The notes beneath the pieces are model-generated. The model made no database searches. It worked only from the letters and a program-made list of their open reading frames with translations, and was not told the origin of the DNA. Made by a program: the position numbers and the translations under genes. Below are positions 44,450 through 52,486 of a stretch of 64,000 bases of DNA, piece after piece; position 1 is the stretch's first letter; each line of letters begins with the position of its first letter. Source of the stretch: CAZIUL01 sp964542475 (lineage in GTDB: Bacteria; Planctomycetota; B15-G4; CAYZWU01); contig CAZIUL010000005.1 of assembly GCA_964542475.1 (NCBI GenBank), positions 62,001 through 126,000 of the forward strand, written 5' to 3'.

Positions 44450-45655
44450 ATGCCAAAGGATTTACCCAAAACGCCAATGCTTGACGAGCTGGAAAAAGGG
44501 CCATGGCCCAGCTTTGTCAAAGAGATCAAGATGGCTTCAGAGACCAGCGACATGAGTGTTGATTTGCTGGGCCAGCTTGAGCTTTCTTACAACGAGAAGA
44601 TCGGTTACTGGAAACACGGGGGCATCGTGGGTGTCATGGGGTACGGCGGCGGTGTGATCGGCCGCTATTCGGCCCTCCCCGACAAGTTCCCGAGCATCTC
44701 CCATTTTCACACATTGCGGATAAACCAGCCTTCAGGATGGTTTTATACCTCCGATGTACTTCGCAAGATCTGTGATATATGGGACAGGCGGGGTTCCGGC
44801 CTGACCAACATGCACGGTTCCACAGGCGACATCATTTTCCTTGGAACGGTTACTGACGAGCTCGAGCCTGTATTCGAAGAGCTGACCGCCATGGGATTCG
44901 ACCTCGGTGGATCCGGCTCTGATGTCAGAACCCCTAGCTGCTGTGTCGGTCCTGCCCGCTGCGAATGGGCGTGCTACGACACGCTGAAAACTTGCTACGA
45001 TTTCACGCAGCGCTACCAGGACGAGCTTCACCGCCCGGCCTTCCCGTACAAGTGGAAGTTCAAGTTTTCCGGGTGCGCGAACGACTGCGTTGCTGCCAAG
45101 GCCCGCGCCGACATCTCGGTGATCGGAACATGGCGCGACGACATACGCGTAGACCAGGCTGCTGTGAGCGATTATGCCAAGGGCGGCCTGAACATAGTCC
45201 GCGACGTGGTAGGCAACTGCCCCTCCAAATGCATGGAGTATGACGGCAATGAGCTCGCGATCGACAACTCGAACTGCCGCAGGTGCATGCACTGCATAAA
45301 CGTCATGACAAAGGCACTCAGGCCCGGAACAGACACGGGCGCCACGGTGCTTATCGGCTCCAAGGCTCCGATCGTGGAAGGTGCGCTTCTTTCTTCGGTG
45401 CTGATCCCGTTTCTCAAGATGGATGACCCGGAAGAGGTGGATGAGTTCTGCGATCTCATGGAAGAGATTATCGATGTCTGGTGCGAAGAGGGCAAGGCAC
45501 GCGAGCGTATCGGCGAGTTCATACAGCGTGTTGGAATGGGCAACTTCCTCGACGCAGTCGGCCTTGAACCGACCCCGGAAATGGTTGCTTTCCCGCGAGA
45601 CAACCCCTACGTCTTCTACGACCTCAGCGGCGAAGAAGAAGATGATGAAGGTTAG
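44450..45655 (+). CDS. dsrA: Dissimilatory sulfite reductase alpha subunit
   Basis: A 401-residue DsrA. Sirohaem/4Fe-4S cysteines are in CCVGPARCEWACYD (about residues 164-177) and FSGCANDCVAAKAR (about 206-219); the ferredoxin insert follows with CPSKCMEYD (about 257) and NCRRCMHCINVM (about 274). With DsrB it reduces sulfite to the sulfur level bound on DsrC. The order dsrA-dsrB-dsrD and the presence of DsrD indicate the reductive, sulfate-reducing enzyme rather than the oxidative form. A new transcription unit probably starts here, given the 277-bp gap and strong ribosome binding site. Confidence 0.97.
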   Translation: MPKDLPKTPMLDELEKGPWPSFVKEIKMASETSDMSVDLLGQLELSYNEKIGYWKHGGIVGVMGYGGGVIGRYSALPDKFPSISHFHTLRINQPSGWFYTSDVLRKICDIWDRRGSGLTNMHGSTGDIIFLGTVTDELEPVFEELTAMGFDLGGSGSDVRTPSCCVGPARCEWACYDTLKTCYDFTQRYQDELHRPAFPYKWKFKFSGCANDCVAAKARADISVIGTWRDDIRVDQAAVSDYAKGGLNIVRDVVGNCPSKCMEYDGNELAIDNSNCRRCMHCINVMTKALRPGTDTGATVLIGSKAPIVEGALLSSVLIPFLKMDDPEEVDEFCDLMEEIIDVWCEEGKARERIGEFIQRVGMGNFLDAVGLEPTPEMVAFPRDNPYVFYDLSGEEEDDEG

Positions 45656-45732
45656 CCATTTCATCTGCACGGCAGATGCATGGATTAGAGAAGTGAAAAT
45701 CGTAAATAATGATAGATTAAGGAGTTCTCATA

Positions 45733-46824
45733 ATGGCTGAGCCGGAAAAGAAAAAGAGAATAACCGATATAGGGCCTCCGAACTACGAACAGTTCCTGCC
45801 CCCGGTTATCAAGAATAACTATGGAAAGTGGAAGTACCACGAAATCGTCAAGCCGGGCGTCATGGTCCACGTGTCAGAGAGCGGTGACAAGCTTTACACT
45901 GTCAGGGCCGGATCCCCCCGCCTTGTCAGCACCAAAAAAATCCGCATGTACTCGGACCTGGCTGACAAGTACTGCGGCGGGCACCTGCGCTTTACCAGCC
46001 GTCACAACGTGGAGTTTATGCTGGATGATGACAGCAAGATCGATGATCTCATCAAGGAGCTCGCCGATCTCGGCCATCCGGTGGGTGGAATCGGAAACGC
46101 CATATCGAGCATCGTGCACACCCAGGGATGGATTCACTGCCACTCGGCAGCGACCGACGCCTCTGGAATCGTAAAATGCGTCATGGACGATCTGGACGAG
46201 TATTTCACAAGCACCAAGCTTCCGGGCAAGATCCGCATCGCCCTGGCATGCTGTCTGAACATGTGCGGTGCTGTCCACTGCTCGGACATCGCGATTTTAG
46301 GTATTCACCGCAAGCCCCCTGTCACCGACCATTCGAAGCTGAAGAAGATGTGCGAGATCCCCACGGTCAGCGCATCATGTCCCACGGCTGCCATCAGGCC
46401 GGCCACGGTGGATGGATTTGAATCCGTGGAAGTGATCGAAGAGCAGTGCATGTTCTGCGCCAACTGCTACACGGTCTGCCCTGCCATGCCCATGAACGAT
46501 CCGGTTGACGATGGAGTTTCGATCTGGGTCGGCGGCAAGGTTTCCGATGCGCGCACCCCTCCCATGTTCTCCAAGCTGGCGGTTCCTTATATCCCGAACA
46601 ACCCGCCTAGATGGCCGGAGGTTGTGAGTGTAATAAGGACGATCGTCGAGGTGTGGGCCAAGAACGCAAGGCCGTACGAGCGCATAGGCGAGTGGATCGA
46701 GCGGGTCACATGGCCGCGTTTTTTCAAGCTCACCGGGATCGAGTTCCAGAAGGAACACATAGACGATTTCAAGCATGCCGGCCTGAGTTTCAACAGGACC
46801 GCGCAGATTACCCATGTTCAGTAA
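45733..46824 (+). CDS. dsrB: Dissimilatory sulfite reductase beta subunit
   Basis: A 363-residue DsrB. The sirohaem-adjacent cluster cysteines are in ALACCLNMCGAVHCSDIAI (about residues 170-188), and SASCPTAAIRPATVDG precedes the ferredoxin insert QCMFCANCYTVCPAMPMND (about 237-255). This subunit carries the catalytically active sirohaem site in known DsrAB. AAGGAG lies before the ATG, 77 bp after dsrA. dsrD follows after 14 bp, so dsrABD are co-transcribed. Confidence 0.97.
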   Translation: MAEPEKKKRITDIGPPNYEQFLPPVIKNNYGKWKYHEIVKPGVMVHVSESGDKLYTVRAGSPRLVSTKKIRMYSDLADKYCGGHLRFTSRHNVEFMLDDDSKIDDLIKELADLGHPVGGIGNAISSIVHTQGWIHCHSAATDASGIVKCVMDDLDEYFTSTKLPGKIRIALACCLNMCGAVHCSDIAILGIHRKPPVTDHSKLKKMCEIPTVSASCPTAAIRPATVDGFESVEVIEEQCMFCANCYTVCPAMPMNDPVDDGVSIWVGGKVSDARTPPMFSKLAVPYIPNNPPRWPEVVSVIRTIVEVWAKNARPYERIGEWIERVTWPRFFKLTGIEFQKEHIDDFKHAGLSFNRTAQITHVQ

Positions 46825-46838
46825 CATTGAGGTGAGAT

Positions 46839-47093
46839 ATGTCGGATACAATGAGTGTCGAAGAAGTTGCCGATGCCATGTTCAAATTGGTAGAGGAAGC
46901 CTTCGGGAAAAAGAAGCTGAAACCCGGGGACCTCACCAAGGCAATGATTCAGATGTTCGAGGAAAAGGGTGTGGACAAGAAGCTTTGCAAGAAGGCGATC
47001 AGGGAGCTGGTCGAGAACGGCCGGTGCGTCTACACCTATTTCGGCGGAAGCTTCATCGAAATACCGCACAAGGAGGGGGCGGACAACGATTAA
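46839..47093 (+). CDS. dsrD: DsrD, winged-helix activator of sulfite reductase
   Basis: An 84-residue protein with the DsrD pattern: EEVADAMFKLVEEAFGKKK, LTKAMIQMFEEKGVDKKLCK and CVYTYFGGSFIEIPHKEG. It folds as a winged helix but does not bind DNA; in sulfate reducers it acts as an allosteric activator of DsrAB. It is a marker of the reductive pathway. Fourteen bases separate it from dsrB and 33 from dsrN. Confidence 0.95.
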   Translation: MSDTMSVEEVADAMFKLVEEAFGKKKLKPGDLTKAMIQMFEEKGVDKKLCKKAIRELVENGRCVYTYFGGSFIEIPHKEGADND

Positions 47094-47126
47094 TCGTTGT
47101 GCCGGGCCGGTAAGGCCGGTGCGATT

Positions 47127-48527
47127 ATGAATATTAGTTGTCCCCGTCTCATGATCGCCGGCATGTCCGGCGATTCTGGAAAAACAATGATCACCGTAGG
47201 CCTTGCCCGGGCATTGACCGGGCAGGGCTTGACGGTTGCTACTTTTAAAAAAGGCCCCGACTACATCGACGCTGCTTGGCTCGGCTCGGCCTCGGGAAGG
47301 GCGTGCAGGAACCTGGACACCTTTCTTGCCGAACCCGAAGCTGTAAAGCGCTCTTTCATGAGGAACGCTCATCGTACGGGCGTCAACCTGGTCGAAGGGA
47401 ACCGAGGCTTTCATGATGGAATGGATGTCGAGGGAAGCCACAGTTCCGCTGCTCTTTCAAAGCTGATTGAATGCCCTGTGGTCCTTACGCTGGATGTCAC
47501 CAAGACAACCAGGAGCGCGGCAGCGTTCGTGATCGGATCGAGGATGCTTGATCCCGGAGTGAACATCCGCGGAGTGATCATCAACCGGGTTGCCGGGGAA
47601 AGGCACGAAAGAGTGGTGCGCCGATCGATAGAGAAACACTGCGGTGTGCCTGTCTTCGGCTCAATACCAAAGCTGCCTCCTGAATCCAGGATACCTTCAC
47701 GCCACTTGGGCCTCATCACTCCGGGTGAGGAAGGCCGGATCCGCGAGTTGATCGATTCCCTTGGAAGACTCGCTGAAAAGCAACTGGATCTCGGCGGGTT
47801 GTTGGAAGTGGCCCAAAATGCTGCCGAGCCCGAAGGGGAAACCGGTGCGGTGCCTTTCACGGCCGACGGTCCAAAGGTAAAAAAGGCCAGGATCTGTTTT
47901 CTGAACGATTCCGCCTTCTCTTTCTACTACCCGGAAAACCTGGAAGCGCTGGAAGAGGCCGGAGCTGAACTGGTTCCTGTTTCCGCCCTGGACGCCCAAG
48001 AGCTTCCCGGGTGCGAGGCTCTTTATGTGGGAGGCGGGTTTCCGGAAACGCACGCCGCGGACCTGGCCGATAACCGCAATTTTCGCGAAAGCCTGTTCAA
48101 TGCGGCACAAAGCGGTTTGCCCGTTTATGCGGAATGCGGCGGATTGATATACATGGCCGAAAGCCTTTCCTGGAAAGGGAAGGAGTATCCCATGGCCGGT
48201 GTTTTTCCGGTGCGCATGAGGATGGAAGAGAAGCCGCAGGGTCACGGCTACACCAGGTACCTGGTGGACGAAGAAAACCCCTTCTTCGAGAAGGGCGTTG
48301 AATTGAAAGGACACGAGTTTCACTACTCCCGTATCGAAAAAGGGGAGGTGAAAAGCGTATTTGACGTAAAACGCGGCACGGGATGCGGCAAGGGCCGCGA
48401 CGGGCTGCTCAGATGGAGAGTTCTTGGAACCTATCTTCATGTTCACGCCCTCGGGTGCCCTGTTTGGGCGGATGGGATCGTGAAAGCCGCCGAAAAGTTT
48501 GGAAAGGAAAACACAACATGGGATTGA
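47127..48527 (+). CDS. dsrN: Cobyrinate a,c-diamide synthase-like amidase (DsrN)
   Basis: A 466-residue CbiA/CobB-family protein. The N-terminal ATPase domain has the P-loop-like IAGMSGDSGKTMITVGLARA, then TFKKGPDYIDAAW and NLVEGNRGFHDGMD. The C-terminal glutamine amidotransferase domain has the nucleophile Cys in PVYAECGGLIYMAESL and His in KGHEFHYSRIE. In dsr operons this homologue is DsrN, thought to amidate the sirohaem of DsrAB to sirohaem amide. No cobalamin biosynthesis genes are nearby, which supports DsrN over a B12 role. ATG 47127 is chosen over ATG 47097, which lies just after the dsrD stop. Confidence 0.92.
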   Translation: MNISCPRLMIAGMSGDSGKTMITVGLARALTGQGLTVATFKKGPDYIDAAWLGSASGRACRNLDTFLAEPEAVKRSFMRNAHRTGVNLVEGNRGFHDGMDVEGSHSSAALSKLIECPVVLTLDVTKTTRSAAAFVIGSRMLDPGVNIRGVIINRVAGERHERVVRRSIEKHCGVPVFGSIPKLPPESRIPSRHLGLITPGEEGRIRELIDSLGRLAEKQLDLGGLLEVAQNAAEPEGETGAVPFTADGPKVKKARICFLNDSAFSFYYPENLEALEEAGAELVPVSALDAQELPGCEALYVGGGFPETHAADLADNRNFRESLFNAAQSGLPVYAECGGLIYMAESLSWKGKEYPMAGVFPVRMRMEEKPQGHGYTRYLVDEENPFFEKGVELKGHEFHYSRIEKGEVKSVFDVKRGTGCGKGRDGLLRWRVLGTYLHVHALGCPVWADGIVKAAEKFGKENTTWD

Positions 48528-50242
48528 AGCGAAAAGAGAAGAAGAAGGGCGGCTTAAAGTCGTTGAAAAGCCATTCGGGCGGATCCTCGGTGGAAACATC
48601 ACCGGAGCGCCCGGTTCACATCGAAAAGACAGCCCCTTGTATGAGCGGATGCCCCCAGGGGACGAACATTCGCGCGCTCATGAACACGATCTCTCTGGCT
48701 GAGAAGCACGAGATCTCATACGACGACGCTTTCAAAAAGGGCTTCGAGATCATAACCGAGAAGAACCCTTTTCCCGCTGTTTGCGGCCGTGTCTGCCCGC
48801 ATCCGTGCGAGACCGAGTGCAACCGCAAGGAAAAAGAAGGGCCGGTTGCGATCAACTCTTTGGAGCGGTTCATCGGAGACTACGGAATAGAGCACGGACT
48901 TGAGTTGAAAAGGCTTGAAGGTGCCGAGGACCGCGAAGAGAAGATAGCGGTGATCGGTGCCGGCCCTGCCGGGCTGGCCTGCGCTTATCACCTGGCGAGG
49001 ATGGGCTACAAGGTGACGGTATTCGAGGGCTTTCCAAAGGCGGGCGGAATGCTTCGATACGGCATCCCCGCCTACCGCCTGCCAAGAGAGGTTCTCGACC
49101 ATGAGATTGACAGTATCCTGAAACTCGGGGTTGAGCTCAAGTGCGATGTCAGCATCGGAACCGACATTCCCTACGAGGACCTCAAAAAAGAGTATAGCGC
49201 GATCTTTGTAGGCATTGGCGCGCACAAGGGCCGCTCTCTCAGGCTCGAAGGCGAGGACTCGGAAAACGTGCTCACAGGCGCCGAGTTCCTGAACATGGCC
49301 AACTCGGGCAAGGAGATCCCGATCGGAAAGAAGGTCGTGGTCATCGGCGGCGGCGACACGGCTGTTGATGCCGCGCGCGTGGCCAGACGGATGGGCGCGG
49401 ACGAGGTGTTGATCCTCTACCGCCGTACCCGCACCGAGATGCCTGCCATTGACGAGGAGATCGAGGGCGCAGAGGAAGAAGGGATCAAGATCGACCTGCT
49501 CGTGGCCCCTTCCGGCTTCACCGTGGAAAACGGCAGAGCCGTCAAGATGAAGTTTCAGCGGTGCGAGCTCGGTGAGCCTGACGATTCCGGCCGCCGCCGC
49601 CCCGTTCCCATAGAAGGCGACTATTTCGACGTCCAAGCCGATTTCTTCATCCCTGCCATCAGCCAGGCGCCGATTTTTGACGGCCTGGAAGAGGTTGGCA
49701 ATCCCAAGGACTGGGTCAAGGCGGACGAGTGGATGCAGACCGAAAACGAGAACGTGTACGCCGGCGGCGACGTTGTCAATCTCGGGCTGGTGACCATCGC
49801 TATCGCCCAGGGCAGGCTGGCTGCGAACACAATTCACGAAAATTTGAGGGGACAAGAGCATACCAAGCCCGGAAACCCTCCGCCGGTTATCGGGGTGGAC
49901 AAGGTGCTCCCCAATTTTTACGAGGAGAAGGCCGTGGCCACGTGCGAGCAGCTGTCCGTGGATGCCCGCTTTGCCGAGCCTGACAAGGAGATTGCCGAGG
50001 GGCTTTCCCGCGAACAGGCGATCGAGGAAGCAAAACGCTGCATGAGCTGCGGATTTTGTTTCGAGTGCGGGGAGTGCTGGAACTATTGCCAGGACCAGGC
50101 GGTAATCAAGCCTTATGTAAAAGGCGAAAAATATACGTTCAAAATGGAGCTTTGCAACGGCTGCAAGAAATGTGCTGAGCAATGCCCCTGCGGCTACATC
50201 GAGATGTACCTGCCGGGTCAGGCCCCGGTTTATGATTATTGA
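48518..50242 (+). CDS. dsrL: DsrL-like FAD/NAD(P)H iron-sulfur oxidoreductase
   Basis: A 574-residue protein related to the glutamate synthase small subunit. The N-terminal Fe-S domain has CMSGCPQGTNIRALMNTISL and CGRVCPHPCETECNRKEKEG. The FAD site is IAVIGAGPAGLACAYHLARM and the NAD(P)H site is VVVIGGGDTAVDAARVARRM. The C-terminal ferredoxin domain has CMSCGFCFECGECWNYCQ and CNGCKKCAEQCPCGYI. Domain order matches DsrL, an NAD(P)H-linked electron carrier to or from DsrAB best known in sulfur oxidisers; a second lineage occurs with reductive DsrAB. The start overlaps the dsrN end by ten bases, so the two are co-translated. Direction of electron flow here is unknown. Confidence 0.85.
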   Translation: MGLKRKEKKKGGLKSLKSHSGGSSVETSPERPVHIEKTAPCMSGCPQGTNIRALMNTISLAEKHEISYDDAFKKGFEIITEKNPFPAVCGRVCPHPCETECNRKEKEGPVAINSLERFIGDYGIEHGLELKRLEGAEDREEKIAVIGAGPAGLACAYHLARMGYKVTVFEGFPKAGGMLRYGIPAYRLPREVLDHEIDSILKLGVELKCDVSIGTDIPYEDLKKEYSAIFVGIGAHKGRSLRLEGEDSENVLTGAEFLNMANSGKEIPIGKKVVVIGGGDTAVDAARVARRMGADEVLILYRRTRTEMPAIDEEIEGAEEEGIKIDLLVAPSGFTVENGRAVKMKFQRCELGEPDDSGRRRPVPIEGDYFDVQADFFIPAISQAPIFDGLEEVGNPKDWVKADEWMQTENENVYAGGDVVNLGLVTIAIAQGRLAANTIHENLRGQEHTKPGNPPPVIGVDKVLPNFYEEKAVATCEQLSVDARFAEPDKEIAEGLSREQAIEEAKRCMSCGFCFECGECWNYCQDQAVIKPYVKGEKYTFKMELCNGCKKCAEQCPCGYIEMYLPGQAPVYDY

Positions 50243-50292
50243 AATCGTTGTTAGTAAATATGGTTGAGCTTTTAAGTAAGGAGAGTGCTGAA

Positions 50293-50610
50293 ATGGCCAT
50301 TTTCGAGCATGGAGAAATAAAGATCGAGGTAGACGAAGATGGGTTCATGCAGGAACCTGAACAGTGGACCAAAGATGTTGCCGCCGCGCTGGCAACGACC
50401 GAAGGTGTTGATGAGCTGACGGATGAACACTGGAAACTTGTGGACTACTTGAGGGAGTATTACCAGGAGTTCGGTATCGCCCCCATGATCCGCAAGCTGT
50501 GCAAGAAGACAGGTTTTCCTCTCAAGAAGATCTATGAACTTTTTCCGTCAGGCCCGGCAAAAGGCGCCTGCAAGGTCGCCGGTCTTGCCAAGCCCACTGG
50601 CTGCGTCTAA
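50293..50610 (+). CDS. dsrC: DsrC, sulfur carrier of sulfite reductase
   Basis: A 105-residue protein of the DsrC/TusE family. Both redox cysteines of true DsrC are present on the flexible C-terminal arm: one in AKGACKVAG (about residue 93) and the other penultimate in PTGCV. These two form the trisulfide with sulfite-derived sulfur and are re-reduced by DsrK; TusE-type proteins have only the last. GFMQEPEQWTKDVAAALA and IRKLCKKTGFPLKKIYELF are family motifs. ATG 50293 has AAGGAG nine bases upstream; the longer frame from 50239 overlaps dsrL and is less likely. Confidence 0.95.
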   Translation: MAIFEHGEIKIEVDEDGFMQEPEQWTKDVAAALATTEGVDELTDEHWKLVDYLREYYQEFGIAPMIRKLCKKTGFPLKKIYELFPSGPAKGACKVAGLAKPTGCV

Positions 50611-50867
50611 TATCAGTTGAAGTTTTTATCCGCGGGGGTTCGGCCTTTGAACCGAACCATCCTGCGGTTTAACCCCGAAGCCGGCGCGTTTGCCGTTTTT
50701 ATACATGGCTTTTGCCGGCTGATGGGACGAAGCTTTGACAACAATGCCGGCAGTGCGTCAGAAGGGCCTCCACTTGATCAGGCGGAGATCCTTCGCTCGG
50801 CCCGTAAACGGTGTGGTATGATGTTTTGTTGACAGGCAAAAACAGTTGTTGATCCGGACAGGCCTAG

Positions 50868-51419
50868 ATGCTGAATAGCCTATTATCGCAGAAGAAAAAA
50901 GCCATCCTTGAGAGGTGGCAGAAGCTGGTACTGGAATCTTATCCGGACGACACCGCCTCTTTTTTCAAGAAAGAGAGCGACCGGTTCAACAACCCCGTGG
51001 GGTTTACGATCAGCCATGATCTTGGTAAGCTTTTCGATAAACTGCTCGAAGAGATGGACCGGGACGAGTTCAATAGCGATGAGTTCGTTTCCCTCATGGA
51101 GTATTTCATAAAAATACGATCCGTGCAGGGATTCAAGCCATCCCACGCGGTCTCGTTCGTTTTTCAGCTCAAAAGCGCTATCAGGGAAACCCTGGCGGAC
51201 GAGATACGGGAAGGGAATGCCTGCGGGGAGCTGTGCCGGTTCGAATCGAGGCTGGACGAGGTAGGCCTTCTGGCCTTTGACTCGTACATGGAGAGCAGGG
51301 AAAAAATATTTGACTTGAGAACGAGACAGATCAAGGCCGGCAGAGAACGGCTTTTGCGAAAAGCCGGAATGTCAATGGACGAGAAAAACGAAAAGGATCA
51401 AAGAAATGGCGAGACCTGA
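50868..51419 (+). CDS. RsbRD_N-domain protein upstream of dsrM
   Basis: A 183-residue helical protein matching the N-terminal domain of RsbR/RsbD-type stressosome proteins: LLSQKKKAILERWQKLVLES, then FTISHDLGKLFDKLLEEMD, and VQGFKPSHAVSFVFQLKSAI. There is no STAS domain, so it is only the sensor-like half. Genes of this type precede dsrMKJOP in several sulfate reducers, which suggests a specific partner of the Dsr membrane complex. Its C-terminal tail is highly charged (MSMDEKNEKDQRNGET). The gene ends 30 bp before dsrM. The region 50611-50867 before it shows no gene. Confidence 0.8.
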   Translation: MLNSLLSQKKKAILERWQKLVLESYPDDTASFFKKESDRFNNPVGFTISHDLGKLFDKLLEEMDRDEFNSDEFVSLMEYFIKIRSVQGFKPSHAVSFVFQLKSAIRETLADEIREGNACGELCRFESRLDEVGLLAFDSYMESREKIFDLRTRQIKAGRERLLRKAGMSMDEKNEKDQRNGET

Positions 51420-51449
51420 TCAGGTTCGTACCCGGGACGGAGGTGGCAG

Positions 51450-52484
51450 ATGATTTCGCAAGAGAACCCTTTATCTGCAGCTCCACCCAAGAACAACAAG
51501 CTGATTTTCATGGCGGGAGGGGGCGCGGTCGTGTTCGCCCTGCTTTGGTTGATCGGACTTCTGCCGCTCATTTTCGGGGTGCTGATCCCGTACATCGCCG
51601 CTCTGGTTTTTTTTGTGGGATTCATCTCCAAGGTGACCGGCTGGGCGAAGTCCCCGGTCCCTTTCCGCATCCCCACAACCTCCGGCCAGCAGAAGTCGCT
51701 CCCGTGGATCAAGCATAGCAACCTGGAGAGCCCGCACAACCTGCGCGGCGTGATCGGCAGGATGTTCCTGGAGATCGTTCTGTTCAGGTCTTTGTTCAAG
51801 AACACCCGAACAGAGCTGAGAAGCGGGCCCAAGGTTGTGTACAGCACCAGCCTCTGGCTGTGGGCCGCTGCCATGGCGTTTCACTGGTGCTTCCTGGTCA
51901 TCTTCTTGAGGCACATCAGGTTTTTCGCGGAACCGGTGCCCGGTTTCGCGCTCTTTTTGCAGGAGATCGACGGGCTTTTCAAGCTCGGGGTGCCAACGCT
52001 TTTCTTGACGAACATCGTTATCCTGGGCGCCCTGGGGTTTCTCGTTTTCAGAAGGCTATTCGACCCGAAGATCCGCTACATCTCCCTCTTTTCGGACTAC
52101 TTCGCGCTGTTCCTCATCTTGGGCATCGTGATCACGGGCATGCTGACGCGCCATGTTTTCAAGACCGATATCGTGGAGGTGAAGAAGCTGGCCGCGGGGC
52201 TCATAACGCTCCATCCCTATGTACCCGGATCGGGCGCGATAGGTTTTTGGTTCTACGCCCATTTCTTTCTGCTCTGCTCCCTTCTGGCATACTTCCCGTT
52301 CAGCAAGCTGATGCACATGCCGGGGGTTTTTCTCAGCCCGACGAGGAACCTCGCAAACAACAACCGGGTGAAGAGGCACATAAACCCCTGGGACTATCCG
52401 GTCAAGGTGCATACCTATGAGGAGTACGAGGACGAGTTCAGGGACAAAATGAAAGCGGCTGGAATGCCTTTGGAGAAGGAATAA
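51450..52484 (+). CDS. dsrM: DsrM, membrane cytochrome b subunit
   Basis: A 344-residue membrane protein of the nitrate reductase gamma (NarI-like) family, with about six segments. Candidate b-haem histidines are in MAFHWCFLVIFLRHIRFF, TGMLTRHVFKTD and YAHFFLLCSLLAYFPFSKLM. It takes electrons from menaquinol for DsrK. A hydrophobic N-terminal hairpin (about residues 15-55) precedes the NarI core. dsrK starts three bases after the stop, so they are co-translated. Confidence 0.93.
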   Translation: MISQENPLSAAPPKNNKLIFMAGGGAVVFALLWLIGLLPLIFGVLIPYIAALVFFVGFISKVTGWAKSPVPFRIPTTSGQQKSLPWIKHSNLESPHNLRGVIGRMFLEIVLFRSLFKNTRTELRSGPKVVYSTSLWLWAAAMAFHWCFLVIFLRHIRFFAEPVPGFALFLQEIDGLFKLGVPTLFLTNIVILGALGFLVFRRLFDPKIRYISLFSDYFALFLILGIVITGMLTRHVFKTDIVEVKKLAAGLITLHPYVPGSGAIGFWFYAHFFLLCSLLAYFPFSKLMHMPGVFLSPTRNLANNNRVKRHINPWDYPVKVHTYEEYEDEFRDKMKAAGMPLEKE

Positions 52485-52486
52485 AG

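Noticed and set aside
47127..48527. Cobalamin biosynthesis gene cbiA
   Set aside because: The family assignment is right, but the place between dsrD and dsrL and the lack of other cobalamin genes favour DsrN acting on sirohaem.
48716..50182. Open frame of 488 codons on the minus strand
   Set aside because: Antisense shadow of dsrL; no motif or ribosome binding site.
44450..50610. Oxidative (reverse) Dsr pathway, suggested by dsrL
   Set aside because: dsrD, qmoCAB and sat in the same island and absence of dsrEFH in the window point to the reductive pathway; DsrL alone is not decisive.
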